NCBI GenBank assembly: GCA_029251465.1
Contig: JAQXDI010000025.1
Location: forward strand, 1 to 64,000
Reading direction: 5' to 3'
Length of the DNA: 64,000 bases
From: Ascidiaceihabitans sp.
GTDB taxonomy: Bacteria > Pseudomonadota > Alphaproteobacteria > Rhodobacterales > Rhodobacteraceae
The stretch's first letter is position 1. Every line of letters starts with the position of its first letter. Position numbers and translations under genes: made by a program. Below are positions 33,969-43,338 of the stretch, piece after piece. The notes below the pieces were generated by a model. It saw only the letters and a list, made by a program, of their open reading frames with translations. It searched no databases and had not been told where the DNA came from.

Positions 33969-34901
33969 ATGACAGTTAACGTGTTTTTTGCAGCCAAAGC
34001 CGAACGCTGGCCGCACTATGAAATGCCCCTGAAAGACGCGATTAAAAGCGCAGGGATTGACGCCGATGTCAGCCCAGATTTCGCCCCTGATCAGGTCGAC
34101 TACATCGTCTATGCGCCCAATTCGGACGTTCAGGATTTTACGCCGTTCACGCGGGCCAAAGCCGTCCTAAATCTGTGGGCAGGCGTCGAAGGAATTGTGG
34201 GCAATAAAACCCTAACCTTGCCGCTCGCGCGCATGGTTGATTCCGGCCTGACCCAAGGCATGATCGAATGGGTTTGTGGCCATGTGATGCGCCACCATTT
34301 GGGTATGGATACCCACATCAAAGGCGACGCAGGCGTCTGGGCCCCCAGCGCACCGCCACTGTCGTGGGACAGGAATGTTGTTGTCTTCGGGTTGGGCGAA
34401 CTCGGCACAGCGTGCGCGCAGGCCTTGGCGCAATTCGGGTTTAACGTCAGCGGCTGGAGCCGGTCTGCCAAATCAGTCCAAGGCGTAGATTGCCTGCACG
34501 GGCCGGATGGTTTGAACGACGCACTGGCGCGCGCAGAAATCGCGGTGCTGTTGCTGCCCGACACCCCTGCGACAACCAACACGTTGAACGCCAAAACCTT
34601 GGCGCAGATGCCAGCAGGTGCTGTCATTATCAACCCGGGGCGCGGGCCGTTGATCGACGATGATGCCTTGCTGCCGGCGCTGGACACAGGGCACATTTCG
34701 CACGCAACGCTTGATACGTTCCGCGTTGAACCGCTGCCAAAGGATCATCCGTACTGGGCGCATCCAAGCGTCACAGTCACCCCGCACATCGCCGCTGAAA
34801 CGCGGCCAAAATATTCATCGCTCACGATTGCAGAAAACATTCGGCGCGGTGAAGCGGGCGAGCCGTTTTTGCATCTCGTCGATCGGTCACTGGGGTACTG
34901 A
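33969..34901 (+). CDS. ghrA: Glyoxylate/hydroxypyruvate reductase A-like 2-hydroxyacid dehydrogenase, 310 aa
   Basis: NAD(P)H-dependent reductase of glyoxylate or hydroxypyruvate. The Rossmann motif is VVFGLGELGTACAQAL; the catalytic arginine is in INPGRGPLIDDDAL, the glutamate in DTFRVEPLPKDHPYW, and the histidine in VTPHIAAET. The short N-terminal substrate domain and HPYWAHPSVTVTPHIAA are typical of GhrA rather than SerA. It lies 13 bases after rodA, so it may be co-transcribed with the elongation operon, though no functional link is clear. Confidence 0.9.
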   Translation: MTVNVFFAAKAERWPHYEMPLKDAIKSAGIDADVSPDFAPDQVDYIVYAPNSDVQDFTPFTRAKAVLNLWAGVEGIVGNKTLTLPLARMVDSGLTQGMIEWVCGHVMRHHLGMDTHIKGDAGVWAPSAPPLSWDRNVVVFGLGELGTACAQALAQFGFNVSGWSRSAKSVQGVDCLHGPDGLNDALARAEIAVLLLPDTPATTNTLNAKTLAQMPAGAVIINPGRGPLIDDDALLPALDTGHISHATLDTFRVEPLPKDHPYWAHPSVTVTPHIAAETRPKYSSLTIAENIRRGEAGEPFLHLVDRSLGY

Positions 34902-34909
34902 TCGCGGCG

Positions 34910-36922
34910 TTACGCGACCAGTCCGCGCCCTTTCAGCAATGCATCAACGCCGGGCAATCGCCCGCGAAATGCCACGTACAACTCAGCCGCATCGCGACTG
35001 CCGCCTGTCGACAGGATGTTGTCCTCTAACGCGCGGGCACGTTCCGGGTCGAACGCGCCGCCGGCCTCTTCGAATGCGGCAAAGGCATCGGCGTCCATCA
35101 CTTCGGACCACATGTAGCTGTAATAGCCTGACGAATAGCCGTCGCCGGAAAACACATGCGCAAAATGCGGCGTTGCGTGGCGCATCGAAATCGCGTGTGG
35201 CATGCCCAAGTTTGCCAATATTTCGGCCTGTTTGGCCATCGGGTCTGCAGGGGCGTCACTGTCGTGGAATTCCAGATCAACCAGCGCAGATGCCACATAT
35301 TCCACAGTCGAAAACCCCATGTCGTAGGTCGCTGCGGCAAGCACTTTTTCAAGCAATTCGGGCGGCAGCGCCGCACCCGTTTCGGCGTGCGTTGCAAATT
35401 CGGACAGCACCTCGGGCACGTCCAGCCAATGTTCATACAACTGGCTTGGCAGTTCCACAAAGTCGCGGGCAACAGACGTGCCAGACACGGATTCATACGT
35501 CACATTCGACAGCATTTGGTGCAGCGCGTGACCGAATTCGTGAAACAACGTGCGCGCGTCGTCATAGGACAACAACGCCGGATCGCTTTTGGCAAAGTTG
35601 CACACGTTCATGACAATTGGGGCCTGCGCGGCTGGAAATTTGGCCTGCGCACGCATGGCCGAACACCACGCGCCGGACCGCTTTGATCCGCGTGCAAAAT
35701 AATCACCGACAAAAACCGCAACATGTTCACCGTCACGGGTCACTTCCCATGCGCGGCAATCTTCATGGTACAGCGGCACATCAAGCGGCTGAAATTGCAG
35801 GCCAAACAGACGTGTGGCACAGGAAAATGACGCTTCAATCATGCGGTCCAACTGAAAATACGGTTTCAATTCGGCCTCATCCAAATCGTGCAATTCGCGG
35901 CGGCGGCGTTCTGAATAAAACCGCCAATCCCACGGCTCCAACTCGCCGTTGACGCCATCGCTATTCATCATTTGTTGCAAGATCCAAGCGTCCGCATTGG
36001 CTTGGGCTTTGGCAGGTTTCCAAACCGACATCAGCAAGTCGCGCACAGCCTGCGGTGTTTTCGCCATTTCGGTTTCAAGCTTGTACTGCGCGAAATTCTC
36101 GTGCCCCAGCAATTGCGCCCGTTCTGAACGCAACTGCAACGTCTCAGCGGCAATTTCGCGGTTGTCCGTTTCGCCGCCATTGGCACCACGTGCACCCCAC
36201 GCTTTGTACGCAATTTCACGCAGGTCACGACGGGTCGAGAATTGCAAAAACGGCACGATCAACGAACGGGACAGCGTCACAATTGGGCCATCAACGCCCT
36301 TTTCTTTGCCAGCGGCACGCGCGGTCGCGACGACAAATTCAGGCAAACCACCTAGATCGGTTTCGGCCAATTCCATGAGCCATTCGCGTTCATCGCCCAG
36401 CAGGTTTTGCGTGAATTTTGTGCCCAACACAGCCAGCCGTGCTTTGATTGCTTTGATCCGGTCTTCCTCGTCGCCCTCAAGGGCCGCACCCGCACGCACA
36501 AACCCACGATAGCTTAGCATCAAAACACGCGCTTGCTCATCCGTCAGATCCAGCGTTTCACGTCCGTTCCAAACCGATGCCACACGCTGAAACAGGGCCT
36601 TGTTCGCTGAAATCTCAGAGAAATGCGCGGCGAGCTTTGGCGAAAAATCACGCTGCAATGCCTCGCGGGCGGGGTTACTGTCTGCCCCTGCGACCGTGTA
36701 AAACGTGCCCAAAACCTTGTCTAAATCCTTGCCCACAGCCTCTAGGGCCTCAACTGTATTGGCAAAACTCGGCGCGTCAGTGGCACCAGCAATCACCGCG
36801 ATTTCAGCGGCGTGGCTTGCCAATGCAGCATCCAACGCGGGCGCGAAATCATCGTCAGAAATTTTGTCAAACGGAGCGATCTGAAACGGCGTGTCCCAGT
36901 CGGCAAGCAACGGATTGGTCAT
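34910..36922 (-). CDS. M3-family metallopeptidase (oligopeptidase A / Dcp type), 670 aa
   Basis: Cytoplasmic zinc peptidase that degrades short peptides. The zinc motif is HEFGHALH (LFHEFGHALHQML) with the third ligand Glu expected about 25 residues later, in FVELPSQLYEHW. The C-terminal GDGYSSGYYSYMWSEVMDADAF is typical of the family and contains substrate-binding His/Tyr. Full length. Its AGGAG ribosome-binding site lies in the short gap to the divergent SGNH gene. Confidence 0.93.
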   Translation of the reverse strand: MTNPLLADWDTPFQIAPFDKISDDDFAPALDAALASHAAEIAVIAGATDAPSFANTVEALEAVGKDLDKVLGTFYTVAGADSNPAREALQRDFSPKLAAHFSEISANKALFQRVASVWNGRETLDLTDEQARVLMLSYRGFVRAGAALEGDEEDRIKAIKARLAVLGTKFTQNLLGDEREWLMELAETDLGGLPEFVVATARAAGKEKGVDGPIVTLSRSLIVPFLQFSTRRDLREIAYKAWGARGANGGETDNREIAAETLQLRSERAQLLGHENFAQYKLETEMAKTPQAVRDLLMSVWKPAKAQANADAWILQQMMNSDGVNGELEPWDWRFYSERRRRELHDLDEAELKPYFQLDRMIEASFSCATRLFGLQFQPLDVPLYHEDCRAWEVTRDGEHVAVFVGDYFARGSKRSGAWCSAMRAQAKFPAAQAPIVMNVCNFAKSDPALLSYDDARTLFHEFGHALHQMLSNVTYESVSGTSVARDFVELPSQLYEHWLDVPEVLSEFATHAETGAALPPELLEKVLAAATYDMGFSTVEYVASALVDLEFHDSDAPADPMAKQAEILANLGMPHAISMRHATPHFAHVFSGDGYSSGYYSYMWSEVMDADAFAAFEEAGGAFDPERARALEDNILSTGGSRDAAELYVAFRGRLPGVDALLKGRGLVA

Positions 36923-36975
36923 GGAGGTCTCCTTTGTAATTGAAACTAGGGCGCAACAGGTTAATTAACAACGCC

Positions 36976-37710
36976 ATGCCACAGGGTTTCGACATATTTG
37001 CGCGCATCGTCTTGCTGCCTTTGCTTTTGGTGCAAGGATTGATCGTGCGCGCCCGTGCGTTGGCACTGCCAGAGGCGGCGGGGCCGCGACACGGCAGCCT
37101 TGGGCACGGTCCAAAATTGCGCGTGTTGATGGTCGGTGACAGTTCTGCTGCGGGCGTCGGTGCCGATATCCAAGATAGCGCGCTGATCGGGCATGTGACC
37201 CGAAATCTAGCCACGACACATCGTGTGGATTGGACGTTGTTTGCCAAAACCGGTGCCACCACGGCCAGCACACTGGACCGATTGCGCCAACTGCCGCTTG
37301 CGGATTTCGACGTCGCGATTGTCGTTCTGGGCGTGAATGACGCGACGCGTTTTGACGGGCTGAGCAAGTGGCTGGGCTTGCAACAGACCCTCACCAGACG
37401 GCTGCGTTCGGAATTCGGCGCGCAGCACGTGTTTGTCAGCGCCTTGCCGCCTTTGGGTCAATTTCCGTTGCTGCCCCATCCGCTGGCGTGGGTTCTTGGG
37501 CGTCATGCCACGCGGCTGGACAACGCCCAAAAGTCCCGGTGCGCTGGCGGTCCGGCACTGCATTACGTTCCGATGGAACTGGATCTGGATGTTAGCGCCA
37601 TGGCACCCGATGGCTTTCACCCCGGCCCCGCAGTTTACGCGGCTTGGGGCGCTGGCATGGCTGAATTTATCCGCCGCACACTGGGCAATCAGCCCGTGGC
37701 GCGATCATGA
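36976..37710 (+). CDS. SGNH/GDSL-family hydrolase, 244 aa
   Basis: Esterase-like protein with a hydrophobic N-terminal segment (IFARIVLLPLLLVQGLIVRA) that may be a signal anchor. SGNH blocks: GDSSAAGVG (Ser), ATTASTLD-type Gly block is degenerate, GVNDATR (Asn), and DGFHPGP (Asp/His). The start is uncertain: ATG 36976 has no good ribosome-binding site, and TTG 36940 would add 12 residues. The 3' end overlaps the convergent MoeB-like gene by 44 bases. Substrate unknown. Confidence 0.85.
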   Translation: MPQGFDIFARIVLLPLLLVQGLIVRARALALPEAAGPRHGSLGHGPKLRVLMVGDSSAAGVGADIQDSALIGHVTRNLATTHRVDWTLFAKTGATTASTLDRLRQLPLADFDVAIVVLGVNDATRFDGLSKWLGLQQTLTRRLRSEFGAQHVFVSALPPLGQFPLLPHPLAWVLGRHATRLDNAQKSRCAGGPALHYVPMELDLDVSAMAPDGFHPGPAVYAAWGAGMAEFIRRTLGNQPVARS

Positions 37711-38701
37711 TTTTGCGACTTTCGCCATACAGCGCATCGTAGATCAGCAACTCGCCGCGCAACGGCGTGCCGGCCCCTGTCAGCACCTTGATTGCCTCAA
37801 TCGCCATCATGGATCCGATCACGCCGGGCAACGGGCCAATGACGCCGGCCTCAGCGCAGCTGGGGGCTAATTCAGGTGCTGGAGCCTGCGGAAAAATACA
37901 CTTATAACAAGGGCTTGCGTTTTTTGGGTCAAAGACGCTGAGCTGCCCTTCCCACTGGGTTAATGCGCCCGAGATCAAAGGTTTGCCCAGTTCGACACAG
38001 GCCTTGTTGACCAGATAACGGGTTTCGAAATTGTCACATCCGTCCAGAACCAGATCATAATCCGCAATCAATTCACGCGCATCATCCGCGCCCAACCGGC
38101 GATGATACGGGCGCACGGTGACATGCGGGTTTTGAGCGATCATTGCGGCTTGGGCCGAGAACACTTTGGGCATGCCGATGTCTTGATCACGGTGAATAAC
38201 TTGGCGCTGAAGATTGGCGTTTTCGACCACGTCATCGTCGACGACGCCAATTGTCCCGACACCAGCCGCCGCAAGATATTGCAAGGCAGGCGCGCCCAAA
38301 CCACCAGCCCCGATCACCAGAACCTTGGCCTGTTTCAGCGCCTTTTGCCCTGGCCCGCCGACTTCGCGCATCACGATGTGACGGGCATAGCGGTTCAGTT
38401 CGGTGTCAGAAAACAACGGTGCATCTGTTTCAGGCTGATCCGCAGGTTGCGCGCGATTACGCAAATGCGACAGCCCCTTGCGATACGCCCAAACCAACGC
38501 AGCCGCCCCAAGCAACAACAGCCACGGCATCGCAGTTTCCCCCGTCGCCATGCGCAAAGGATTGCCTTGAGGCAGTATAAAATGCAGTAAAATGACAGCG
38601 ACCAGCATCATGCCAATCATCGCCCAGCGCATGGGTTTGGGCGTGTTCAGCGCCATGCCAAGCCCCCAAAAAACAGCGCATAAAACCAGAACCAATGCCA
38701 T
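37667..38701 (-). CDS. moeB: Membrane-anchored HesA/MoeB/ThiF-family adenylyltransferase, 344 aa
   Basis: The first 85 residues hold about three hydrophobic segments (ALVLVLCAVFWGLGMAL, WAMIGMMLVAVILLHFIL, PWLLLLGAAALVWAY), followed by a complete E1-like domain: NRYARHIVMREVGGPGQKAL, nucleotide motif VIGAGGLGAPALQYLAAAGVG, and DGCDNFETRYLVNKAC. Zinc-type cysteine pairs CYKC and CPVC (C-terminal) are present; there is no rhodanese domain. It likely adenylates MoaD- or ThiS-like carrier proteins. It is the third gene of coaBC-dut-moeB and overlaps dut by one base (TGATG). Confidence 0.88.
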   Translation of the reverse strand: MALVLVLCAVFWGLGMALNTPKPMRWAMIGMMLVAVILLHFILPQGNPLRMATGETAMPWLLLLGAAALVWAYRKGLSHLRNRAQPADQPETDAPLFSDTELNRYARHIVMREVGGPGQKALKQAKVLVIGAGGLGAPALQYLAAAGVGTIGVVDDDVVENANLQRQVIHRDQDIGMPKVFSAQAAMIAQNPHVTVRPYHRRLGADDARELIADYDLVLDGCDNFETRYLVNKACVELGKPLISGALTQWEGQLSVFDPKNASPCYKCIFPQAPAPELAPSCAEAGVIGPLPGVIGSMMAIEAIKVLTGAGTPLRGELLIYDALYGESRKIMIAPRADCPVCGG

Positions 38702-39159
38702 CAGTCGCGCCCGGTCGATCCAAAGCCGCCCGCGCCGCGCGCAGTTTCATCCAGCACGTCGACTTGCGTGAACACCCCTTGCACCACGGGGGCCACGACC
38801 AATTGCGCGATGCGCATGCCGTGCGTCACCTCGAACGGGACGTCGCTGGTGTTCAGCAAAATCACCCCCAAAGGTCCGCGATAATCGCTGTCGATTGTGC
38901 CGGGACTGTTGGCCAACGTGACGCCGTTTTTCAGGGCCAGACCGGATCGCGGGCGCACCTGCACTTCGAACCCCAACGGGATTTCCAGACGCAAACCTGT
39001 TGGCACCAACGCGCGGGCACGGGGGGCAAGCATCACCGACGCGCCGTTTTCCAGATTGGCGCGCACGTCTGCCCCCGCCGCCCCTGCGGTTTCATACGAC
39101 GGCAACGCGATTGACATGTCACTGCCTGCGTCGCGCGTGATCTTGATCGAAACGCTCAC
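38701..39159 (-). CDS. dut: dUTP diphosphatase, 152 aa, GTG start
   Basis: Hydrolyses dUTP to dUMP and pyrophosphate, keeping uracil out of DNA and supplying dTMP synthesis. Trimeric dUTPase motifs are in order: AGADVRANL (I), [20 protein letters not shown] (II/III), [10 protein letters not shown], and the C-terminal [12 protein letters not shown] (V) that closes the active site. Start chosen as GTG 39157-39159, which overlaps the coaBC stop as GTGA; the longer frame to 39225 lies within coaBC. Its stop overlaps the moeB start. Confidence 0.95.
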   Translation of the reverse strand: MSVSIKITRDAGSDMSIALPSYETAGAAGADVRANLENGASVMLAPRARALVPTGLRLEIPLGFEVQVRPRSGLALKNGVTLANSPGTIDSDYRGPLGVILLNTSDVPFEVTHGMRIAQLVVAPVVQGVFTQVDVLDETARGAGGFGSTGRD

Positions 39160-40349
39160 GCCAGCGTCTTTGCGATGCGCGCGACCAAGCGTTGGGCGAC
39201 TTGGGTTTTCGACATGCGCAGCCACGTTTCGACGCCATCATCCGAAATCAGCAAAATCGCGTTTTCACTGCCCCCCATGATGCCCGTTTCCGGCGACACA
39301 TCGTTGGCGATGATCCAATCACAGCCCTTGCGTTTACGCTTGGCGATAGCGTTGTTTCGGACGTCGTTGGTTTCGGCAGCAAAGCCCACAACCAATTGCG
39401 GTCGGCCCTTTTTCAGCTGCGCGACATGGGCCAGAATATCGGGGTTTTCGGCAAACGTCAGTTCGGGCAAACCGTCTTTGGTTTTCTTCAGCTTCTTGTC
39501 GCTGGTGCTGGATACCCGCCAATCAGCAACGGCCGCCGCAAAGATCGCGACGTCTGCGGGCAACCAATCTTGCACCGCTTGCAGCATCTGCGCTGCCGTC
39601 TGCACGGGCACAACCGTCACGCCGGTGGGCGGCGGCACATCCGCAGGGCCGGTGACAAAAACCACCTCGGCCCCGAGGGCTGCCAGAGCCGTCGCAATCG
39701 CCGTGCCTTGCGCACCAGACGACCGGTTCGCGATGTAGCGCACCGGATCAATCGGTTCGTGCGTCGGGCCGGATGTGACCAGCACGCGCTTGCCCTCCAA
39801 CGGACCAGCGGCCAATTGCGTTTCAATCGCTGCGACAATTTCCAGCTGTTCGGACATCCGTCCGGGTCCAAATTCTCCGCACGCCATGTCGCCATCATTC
39901 GGGCCGATCAGCGTGACGCCGTCACCTTGCAACGTCGCGATGTTGCGCTGCGTTGCGGGGTGCTGCCACATGCGCACATTCATCGCGGGCGCGATCATCA
40001 CCGGCGTGTCGGTCGCCAACAAAAGCGTCGAGGCCAGATCGTTGGCAATCCCTTGCGCCATCTTGGCCATCAAGTCAGCCGTCGCAGGGGCCACAAGGAT
40101 CAAATCCGCGCTGCGTGACAATTGGATGTGGCCCATTTCGGCCTCATCTGTGAGGTCAAACAGATCGCGGTACACTTTGCTGCCAGACAGCGCAGCAACG
40201 GACAGTGGCGTCACAAATTGTTCAGCTGCACGGGTCAAAACCGGCGTGACATCCGCGCCACGTTCGCGCAACCGACGGATCAAATCGAGGCCTTTGTACG
40301 CCGCGATTCCGCCACCGATGATCAGTAAAATCCGTTTGGCACCAAGCAT
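39156..40349 (-). CDS. coaBC: Bifunctional phosphopantothenoylcysteine decarboxylase / phosphopantothenate-cysteine ligase, 397 aa
   Basis: Two consecutive steps of coenzyme A synthesis. The N-terminal CoaC flavoprotein half has the FMN motif [19 protein letters not shown], catalytic His region [20 protein letters not shown] and [12 protein letters not shown]. The C-terminal CoaB half starts about residue 185 with [20 protein letters not shown] then ANRSSGAQG, and carries the KLKK loop. First gene of the coaBC-dut-moeB operon, with GTGA overlap to dut. Confidence 0.96.
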   Translation of the reverse strand: MLGAKRILLIIGGGIAAYKGLDLIRRLRERGADVTPVLTRAAEQFVTPLSVAALSGSKVYRDLFDLTDEAEMGHIQLSRSADLILVAPATADLMAKMAQGIANDLASTLLLATDTPVMIAPAMNVRMWQHPATQRNIATLQGDGVTLIGPNDGDMACGEFGPGRMSEQLEIVAAIETQLAAGPLEGKRVLVTSGPTHEPIDPVRYIANRSSGAQGTAIATALAALGAEVVFVTGPADVPPPTGVTVVPVQTAAQMLQAVQDWLPADVAIFAAAVADWRVSSTSDKKLKKTKDGLPELTFAENPDILAHVAQLKKGRPQLVVGFAAETNDVRNNAIAKRKRKGCDWIIANDVSPETGIMGGSENAILLISDDGVETWLRMSKTQVAQRLVARIAKTLA

Positions 40350-40429
40350 GATGTGCCCCTTTTATGACTGGCCTTTGAACGCGACCTTAATCGCGCGAGA
40401 CGCAATCTGCCAGCCCTTCGGACCCGATG

Positions 40430-41209
40430 CTATTTGAAGGCCGCGCAGGGGTCGGGGCGCGACAAGCTTGGGGCGTAGATGATTTGATCAAACCCGCCCT
40501 CGGGCGCTTGGCCGTCTTCGGATTGACCGATTGACCACAGAGTTGCTGTGGGGGCTGCACGGTTCAGGAAACGAGGCACGCCCCAGTCTTTGCGGGCATG
40601 ACCGTTGCCCAAAATCACGACAACGGGGCCGCCGGTTTCATTCAACGCTTGGATCGCGGCCTGCGCCAAACGCGCATCGCGCAGGCGCTGGACATCGACC
40701 ATTCCGGGCAGTGTTTCTTCTGGCAACGCATCGCAATGAGCCGCAAATTGCAACGCTTGTCGCGCAGCCTGTTCTGCGATTGGCAGATCCTGATCCAAAC
40801 CATAAAGTGTCGGCTGATCGAACGCCTGCGTCACGTCCCCTTCAACGACGCCGCGCAGAACCGAACGCGGCACCGCACCGCCGTAGATGCGCGCATCAGG
40901 TGCCGCGGCAAAAATCGGGTGATACATCGCAAAATCGGGCCAGCCCGACGCATCCCATTCCAAAACCGATTGCATGTTTTCGAGGTCAGGCACCAAATTG
41001 GGGTCAACCCGCGCCACCTGATCCTGTGACAGCATTTCGAACACCAACGCACGTGGCGCGATCTGTTCTACGATCCGCGATTGGGTGTCGTGATGCACGG
41101 GATTGTCATGCGTTTCGCCGATCAAAACGATCTGCGCGTCGGGCGCGCCCGTTTGCGCCGCAACACCACAGCCATGCCAAATCAGGAAAAACGTAATCAC
41201 ATATTTCAT
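40430..41209 (-). CDS. ChaN-family exported protein (haem-binding uptake type), 259 aa
   Basis: Signal peptide (MKYVITFFLIWHGCGVAAQ) then the ChaN/Tiki signature ILIGETHDNPVHHD, followed by VFEMLSQDQ and the later VVILGNGHARKDWGVP. Campylobacter ChaN is an iron-regulated haem-binding lipoprotein; here no lipobox is obvious except a Cys at residue 14 within the signal, so it may simply be secreted. The start codon overlaps the rpoH stop (ATGA, 41206-41209), so production is tied to the stress sigma factor. Confidence 0.85.
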   Translation of the reverse strand: MKYVITFFLIWHGCGVAAQTGAPDAQIVLIGETHDNPVHHDTQSRIVEQIAPRALVFEMLSQDQVARVDPNLVPDLENMQSVLEWDASGWPDFAMYHPIFAAAPDARIYGGAVPRSVLRGVVEGDVTQAFDQPTLYGLDQDLPIAEQAARQALQFAAHCDALPEETLPGMVDVQRLRDARLAQAAIQALNETGGPVVVILGNGHARKDWGVPRFLNRAAPTATLWSIGQSEDGQAPEGGFDQIIYAPSLSRPDPCAAFK

Positions 41210-42084
41210 GCTAGAAAGTGATGCACTTCCTTGCTTTGGGCCTCAAGCGTTTTCCGCATTTTCGCGAACGCCGCTGCCTCAAGTTGGCGCACGCGCTCTT
41301 TGCTCAGGTTCAGCTCTTTGCCGAGACATTCCAATGTGCGCGGCGTGTCGAGCAGCTTGCGTTCACGCACGATGAAACGCTCCCGCTCATTCAGGGCCGT
41401 CATCGCCTCTAGCAGCCATTCGCGCAGTTGCGCCGTGTCGTGGGCCAGCTCAACCTTTTCAGCCGCCTGCGCGCTGTCATCCTCTAACGCGTCGATCCAT
41501 TCACGGCCCTCGTCGTCGACAGACTGCGTGGCATTCAAGGAATAATCAGAGCCGGACAACCGCCCCTCCATCATCTCCACGTCATGCAAAGGCACGCCAA
41601 TCTCGGTCGAAATCATCTGGCGCAATTGGAATTTATCCAGCGTTTCACCCGCCGCGGCACTTTCGCGTTCCAGGCGGGCCTGAACCCGACGCATGTTGAA
41701 AAACAGCGACTTTTGCGAAGACGTGGACCCGGTGCGCACCATCGACCAGTTGCGCATCACGTGGTCTTGGATGCTGGCTTTGATCCACCAAACCGCGTAG
41801 GTCGAAAACCGCACGCCGCGATCCGGGTCAAATTTGTCAGCGGCTTTCATCAGGCCCAAACCGGCCTCTTGGATCAAGTCATTGATCGACGCGCCGTAGC
41901 GTTTGAATTTGTAAGCCATCGACACCGCCAGCCGCATGTAGGCGGTGATCAAGCGGTGCAACGACGCCTCGCAACGGTCATCCCGCCACGCATATGCCAA
42001 CCTCAATTCTGTCTCTGCATCCAACATTTCTGCCTTCATGGCAGTACGTGAAAGAGATTGGTCGCGCGCTGTGTCCAAAGCCAT
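41206..42084 (-). CDS. rpoH: RNA polymerase sigma-32 factor, RpoHII-like, 292 aa
   Basis: Alternative sigma factor for heat and oxidative stress. Region 2 contains NDLIQEAGLGLMKAADKFDP, then RGVRFSTYAVWWIKASIQDH; region 4 has the HTH LGKELNLSKERVRQLEAAAF. The RpoH box region (MRNWSMVRTGSTSSQKSLFF) is clear. The wording of the N-terminus (SLSRTAMKAEMLDAETELRL) matches the RpoHII group known from Rhodobacter singlet-oxygen responses. Start at 42084 is chosen for its GGGGGAC ribosome-binding site; the frame extends 44 codons further without family match. It is translationally coupled to chaN. Confidence 0.94.
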   Translation of the reverse strand: MALDTARDQSLSRTAMKAEMLDAETELRLAYAWRDDRCEASLHRLITAYMRLAVSMAYKFKRYGASINDLIQEAGLGLMKAADKFDPDRGVRFSTYAVWWIKASIQDHVMRNWSMVRTGSTSSQKSLFFNMRRVQARLERESAAAGETLDKFQLRQMISTEIGVPLHDVEMMEGRLSGSDYSLNATQSVDDEGREWIDALEDDSAQAAEKVELAHDTAQLREWLLEAMTALNERERFIVRERKLLDTPRTLECLGKELNLSKERVRQLEAAAFAKMRKTLEAQSKEVHHFLA

Positions 42085-42130
42085 TGATACGTCCCCCGAG
42101 GTGTTGTGCGCTTGAGTCGCGCTTCCGATA

Positions 42131-42160
42131 AGTTTACGCAGCAGGTCAGGGATTGGTTCA
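42131..42160 (-). promoter_or_regulatory. Possible ECF-sigma-type promoter of rpoH-chaN
   Basis: On the minus strand TGAACC (42155-42160) is followed 18 bases later by TAAACT (42131-42136). This resembles the TGATCC-type -35 of promoters read by the alphaproteobacterial RpoE group, which controls rpoHII in Rhodobacter. One mismatch at -35 and an uncertain -10 make it tentative. Confidence 0.3.
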
Positions 42161-42176
42161 CTTAAGGGTGGAAAAA

Positions 42177-42698
42177 ATGTTGCCAGCATTGACTTTTGTA
42201 CTAGGAGGCGCTGCATCCGGGAAATCCGTGTTTGCAGAAAACCTTATCATTAACAGTCAGTTAATGCCGGTCTATGTGGCCACGTCACGGATTTGGGACG
42301 ACGAAACAAAAACCCGCGTCGAGGTGCACAAATCGCGCCGCGATGCGACTTGGACAACGCATGAAGCCCCGTTTGATCTTGGTCCGGCACTGGCTCAGAC
42401 ACCCCCGAAATCCGCGATTTTGATCGACTGCGCGACCATGTGGCTGACCAATCATCTGCTTGATGAAGCCCCACTGGATGCCGCGCAAACTCAGCTGTTC
42501 GCGGCCCTCACCAACTGCACATCCCCCATTGTGATCGTGTCGAACGAAGTCGGCCAAGGCATCGTGCCCGACAACTCTTTGGCCCGTCAATTTCGCGAGG
42601 CCCAAGGGCGGCTGAACATCGCCTTGGCCGCCCGTGCGGAACTGGTGGTGCAGGTCGTCGCAGGCCTGCCGAACGTTCTAAAAGGAAACCTTCCATGA
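42177..42698 (+). CDS. cobU: Adenosylcobinamide kinase / adenosylcobinamide-phosphate guanylyltransferase, 173 aa
   Basis: Activates cobinamide for nucleotide-loop assembly of vitamin B12. The P-loop is LGGAASGKSVFAE (residues 9-21), and YVATSRIWDDE, HKSRRDATWTT and LIDCATMWLTNHLL are characteristic; VSNEVGQGIVPDN is present. Start ATG 42177 is chosen with GGTGG ahead; a TTG 24 bases upstream is possible. Its stop overlaps cobC (ATGA). No cobalamin riboswitch is seen in the 92-base gap to rpoH. Confidence 0.93.
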   Translation: MLPALTFVLGGAASGKSVFAENLIINSQLMPVYVATSRIWDDETKTRVEVHKSRRDATWTTHEAPFDLGPALAQTPPKSAILIDCATMWLTNHLLDEAPLDAAQTQLFAALTNCTSPIVIVSNEVGQGIVPDNSLARQFREAQGRLNIALAARAELVVQVVAGLPNVLKGNLP

Positions 42699-43279
42699 CG
42701 ACGACAACTTGGCACTGGGTGCGCCACGGCCCCACGCATCAAAAGACATTTGTGGGCTGGCGCGATGTGCCTGCGGACGTGTCAGACACCGATCATCTGG
42801 CACGGCTCGACGCGCATTTGCCCCAAGACGCGCTGGTCATCAGTTCCGATCTGATCCGCTGCGTCCAAACCGCTGATGCAATCACAAACACGCGGACCCG
42901 ACTGCCCGCAAACCCGCATCTGCGCGAATTGCATTTCGGATCATGGGACGGCGTCCACTTTAGCGAAGTCTCGGAAAAGCACCCGGTCCTAAGCCGGGCC
43001 TACTGGGAAACCCCCGGCGACGCGACCCCGCCCGGCGGCGAAAGCTGGGACGAGGCCGCCCACCGCGTCCACACCACAATGCAGCACATCACCCGGCAAA
43101 ACCCAGGACGTGACATCATCGCGGTTGCACATTTCGGGGTGATCCTGACGCAGGTGCAAATGGCGCTTGGCGTGACGGCCGCAAAAGTTCTGGCGCATAA
43201 AATCGACAACCTGTCGGTGACCAAAATCGCATGGGGCCCAAACGGCGCGCAAGTCCACGGCATCAATCACGTTGTGTGA
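42695..43279 (+). CDS. cobC: Histidine phosphatase, probable alpha-ribazole phosphatase, 194 aa
   Basis: Phosphoglycerate-mutase-like fold: catalytic RHG motif in WHWVRHGPTHQKTFVG near the N-terminus, second Arg/Glu region SSDLIRCVQTADAI and LRELHFGSWDG, and the second catalytic His in IIAVAHFGVIL. The family contains many specificities; the 4-base overlap with cobU makes removal of phosphate from alpha-ribazole phosphate in B12 loop assembly the likely job. Confidence 0.85.
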   Translation: MTTTTWHWVRHGPTHQKTFVGWRDVPADVSDTDHLARLDAHLPQDALVISSDLIRCVQTADAITNTRTRLPANPHLRELHFGSWDGVHFSEVSEKHPVLSRAYWETPGDATPPGGESWDEAAHRVHTTMQHITRQNPGRDIIAVAHFGVILTQVQMALGVTAAKVLAHKIDNLSVTKIAWGPNGAQVHGINHVV

Positions 43280-43338
43280 TGGCACCACGCACAATTCTCT
43301 GTTTGCGCTCTTTGGTGCGTCCGATTTAGCCTGCTCGC

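Noticed and set aside
42085-42176. Cobalamin riboswitch upstream of cobU
   Set aside because: The gap is too short and no B12-box-like sequence is visible.
43280-43338. Imperfect inverted repeat GCACCA/TGGTGC between cobC and the GST gene
   Set aside because: Only six pairs with a long loop and no T-run; likely chance.
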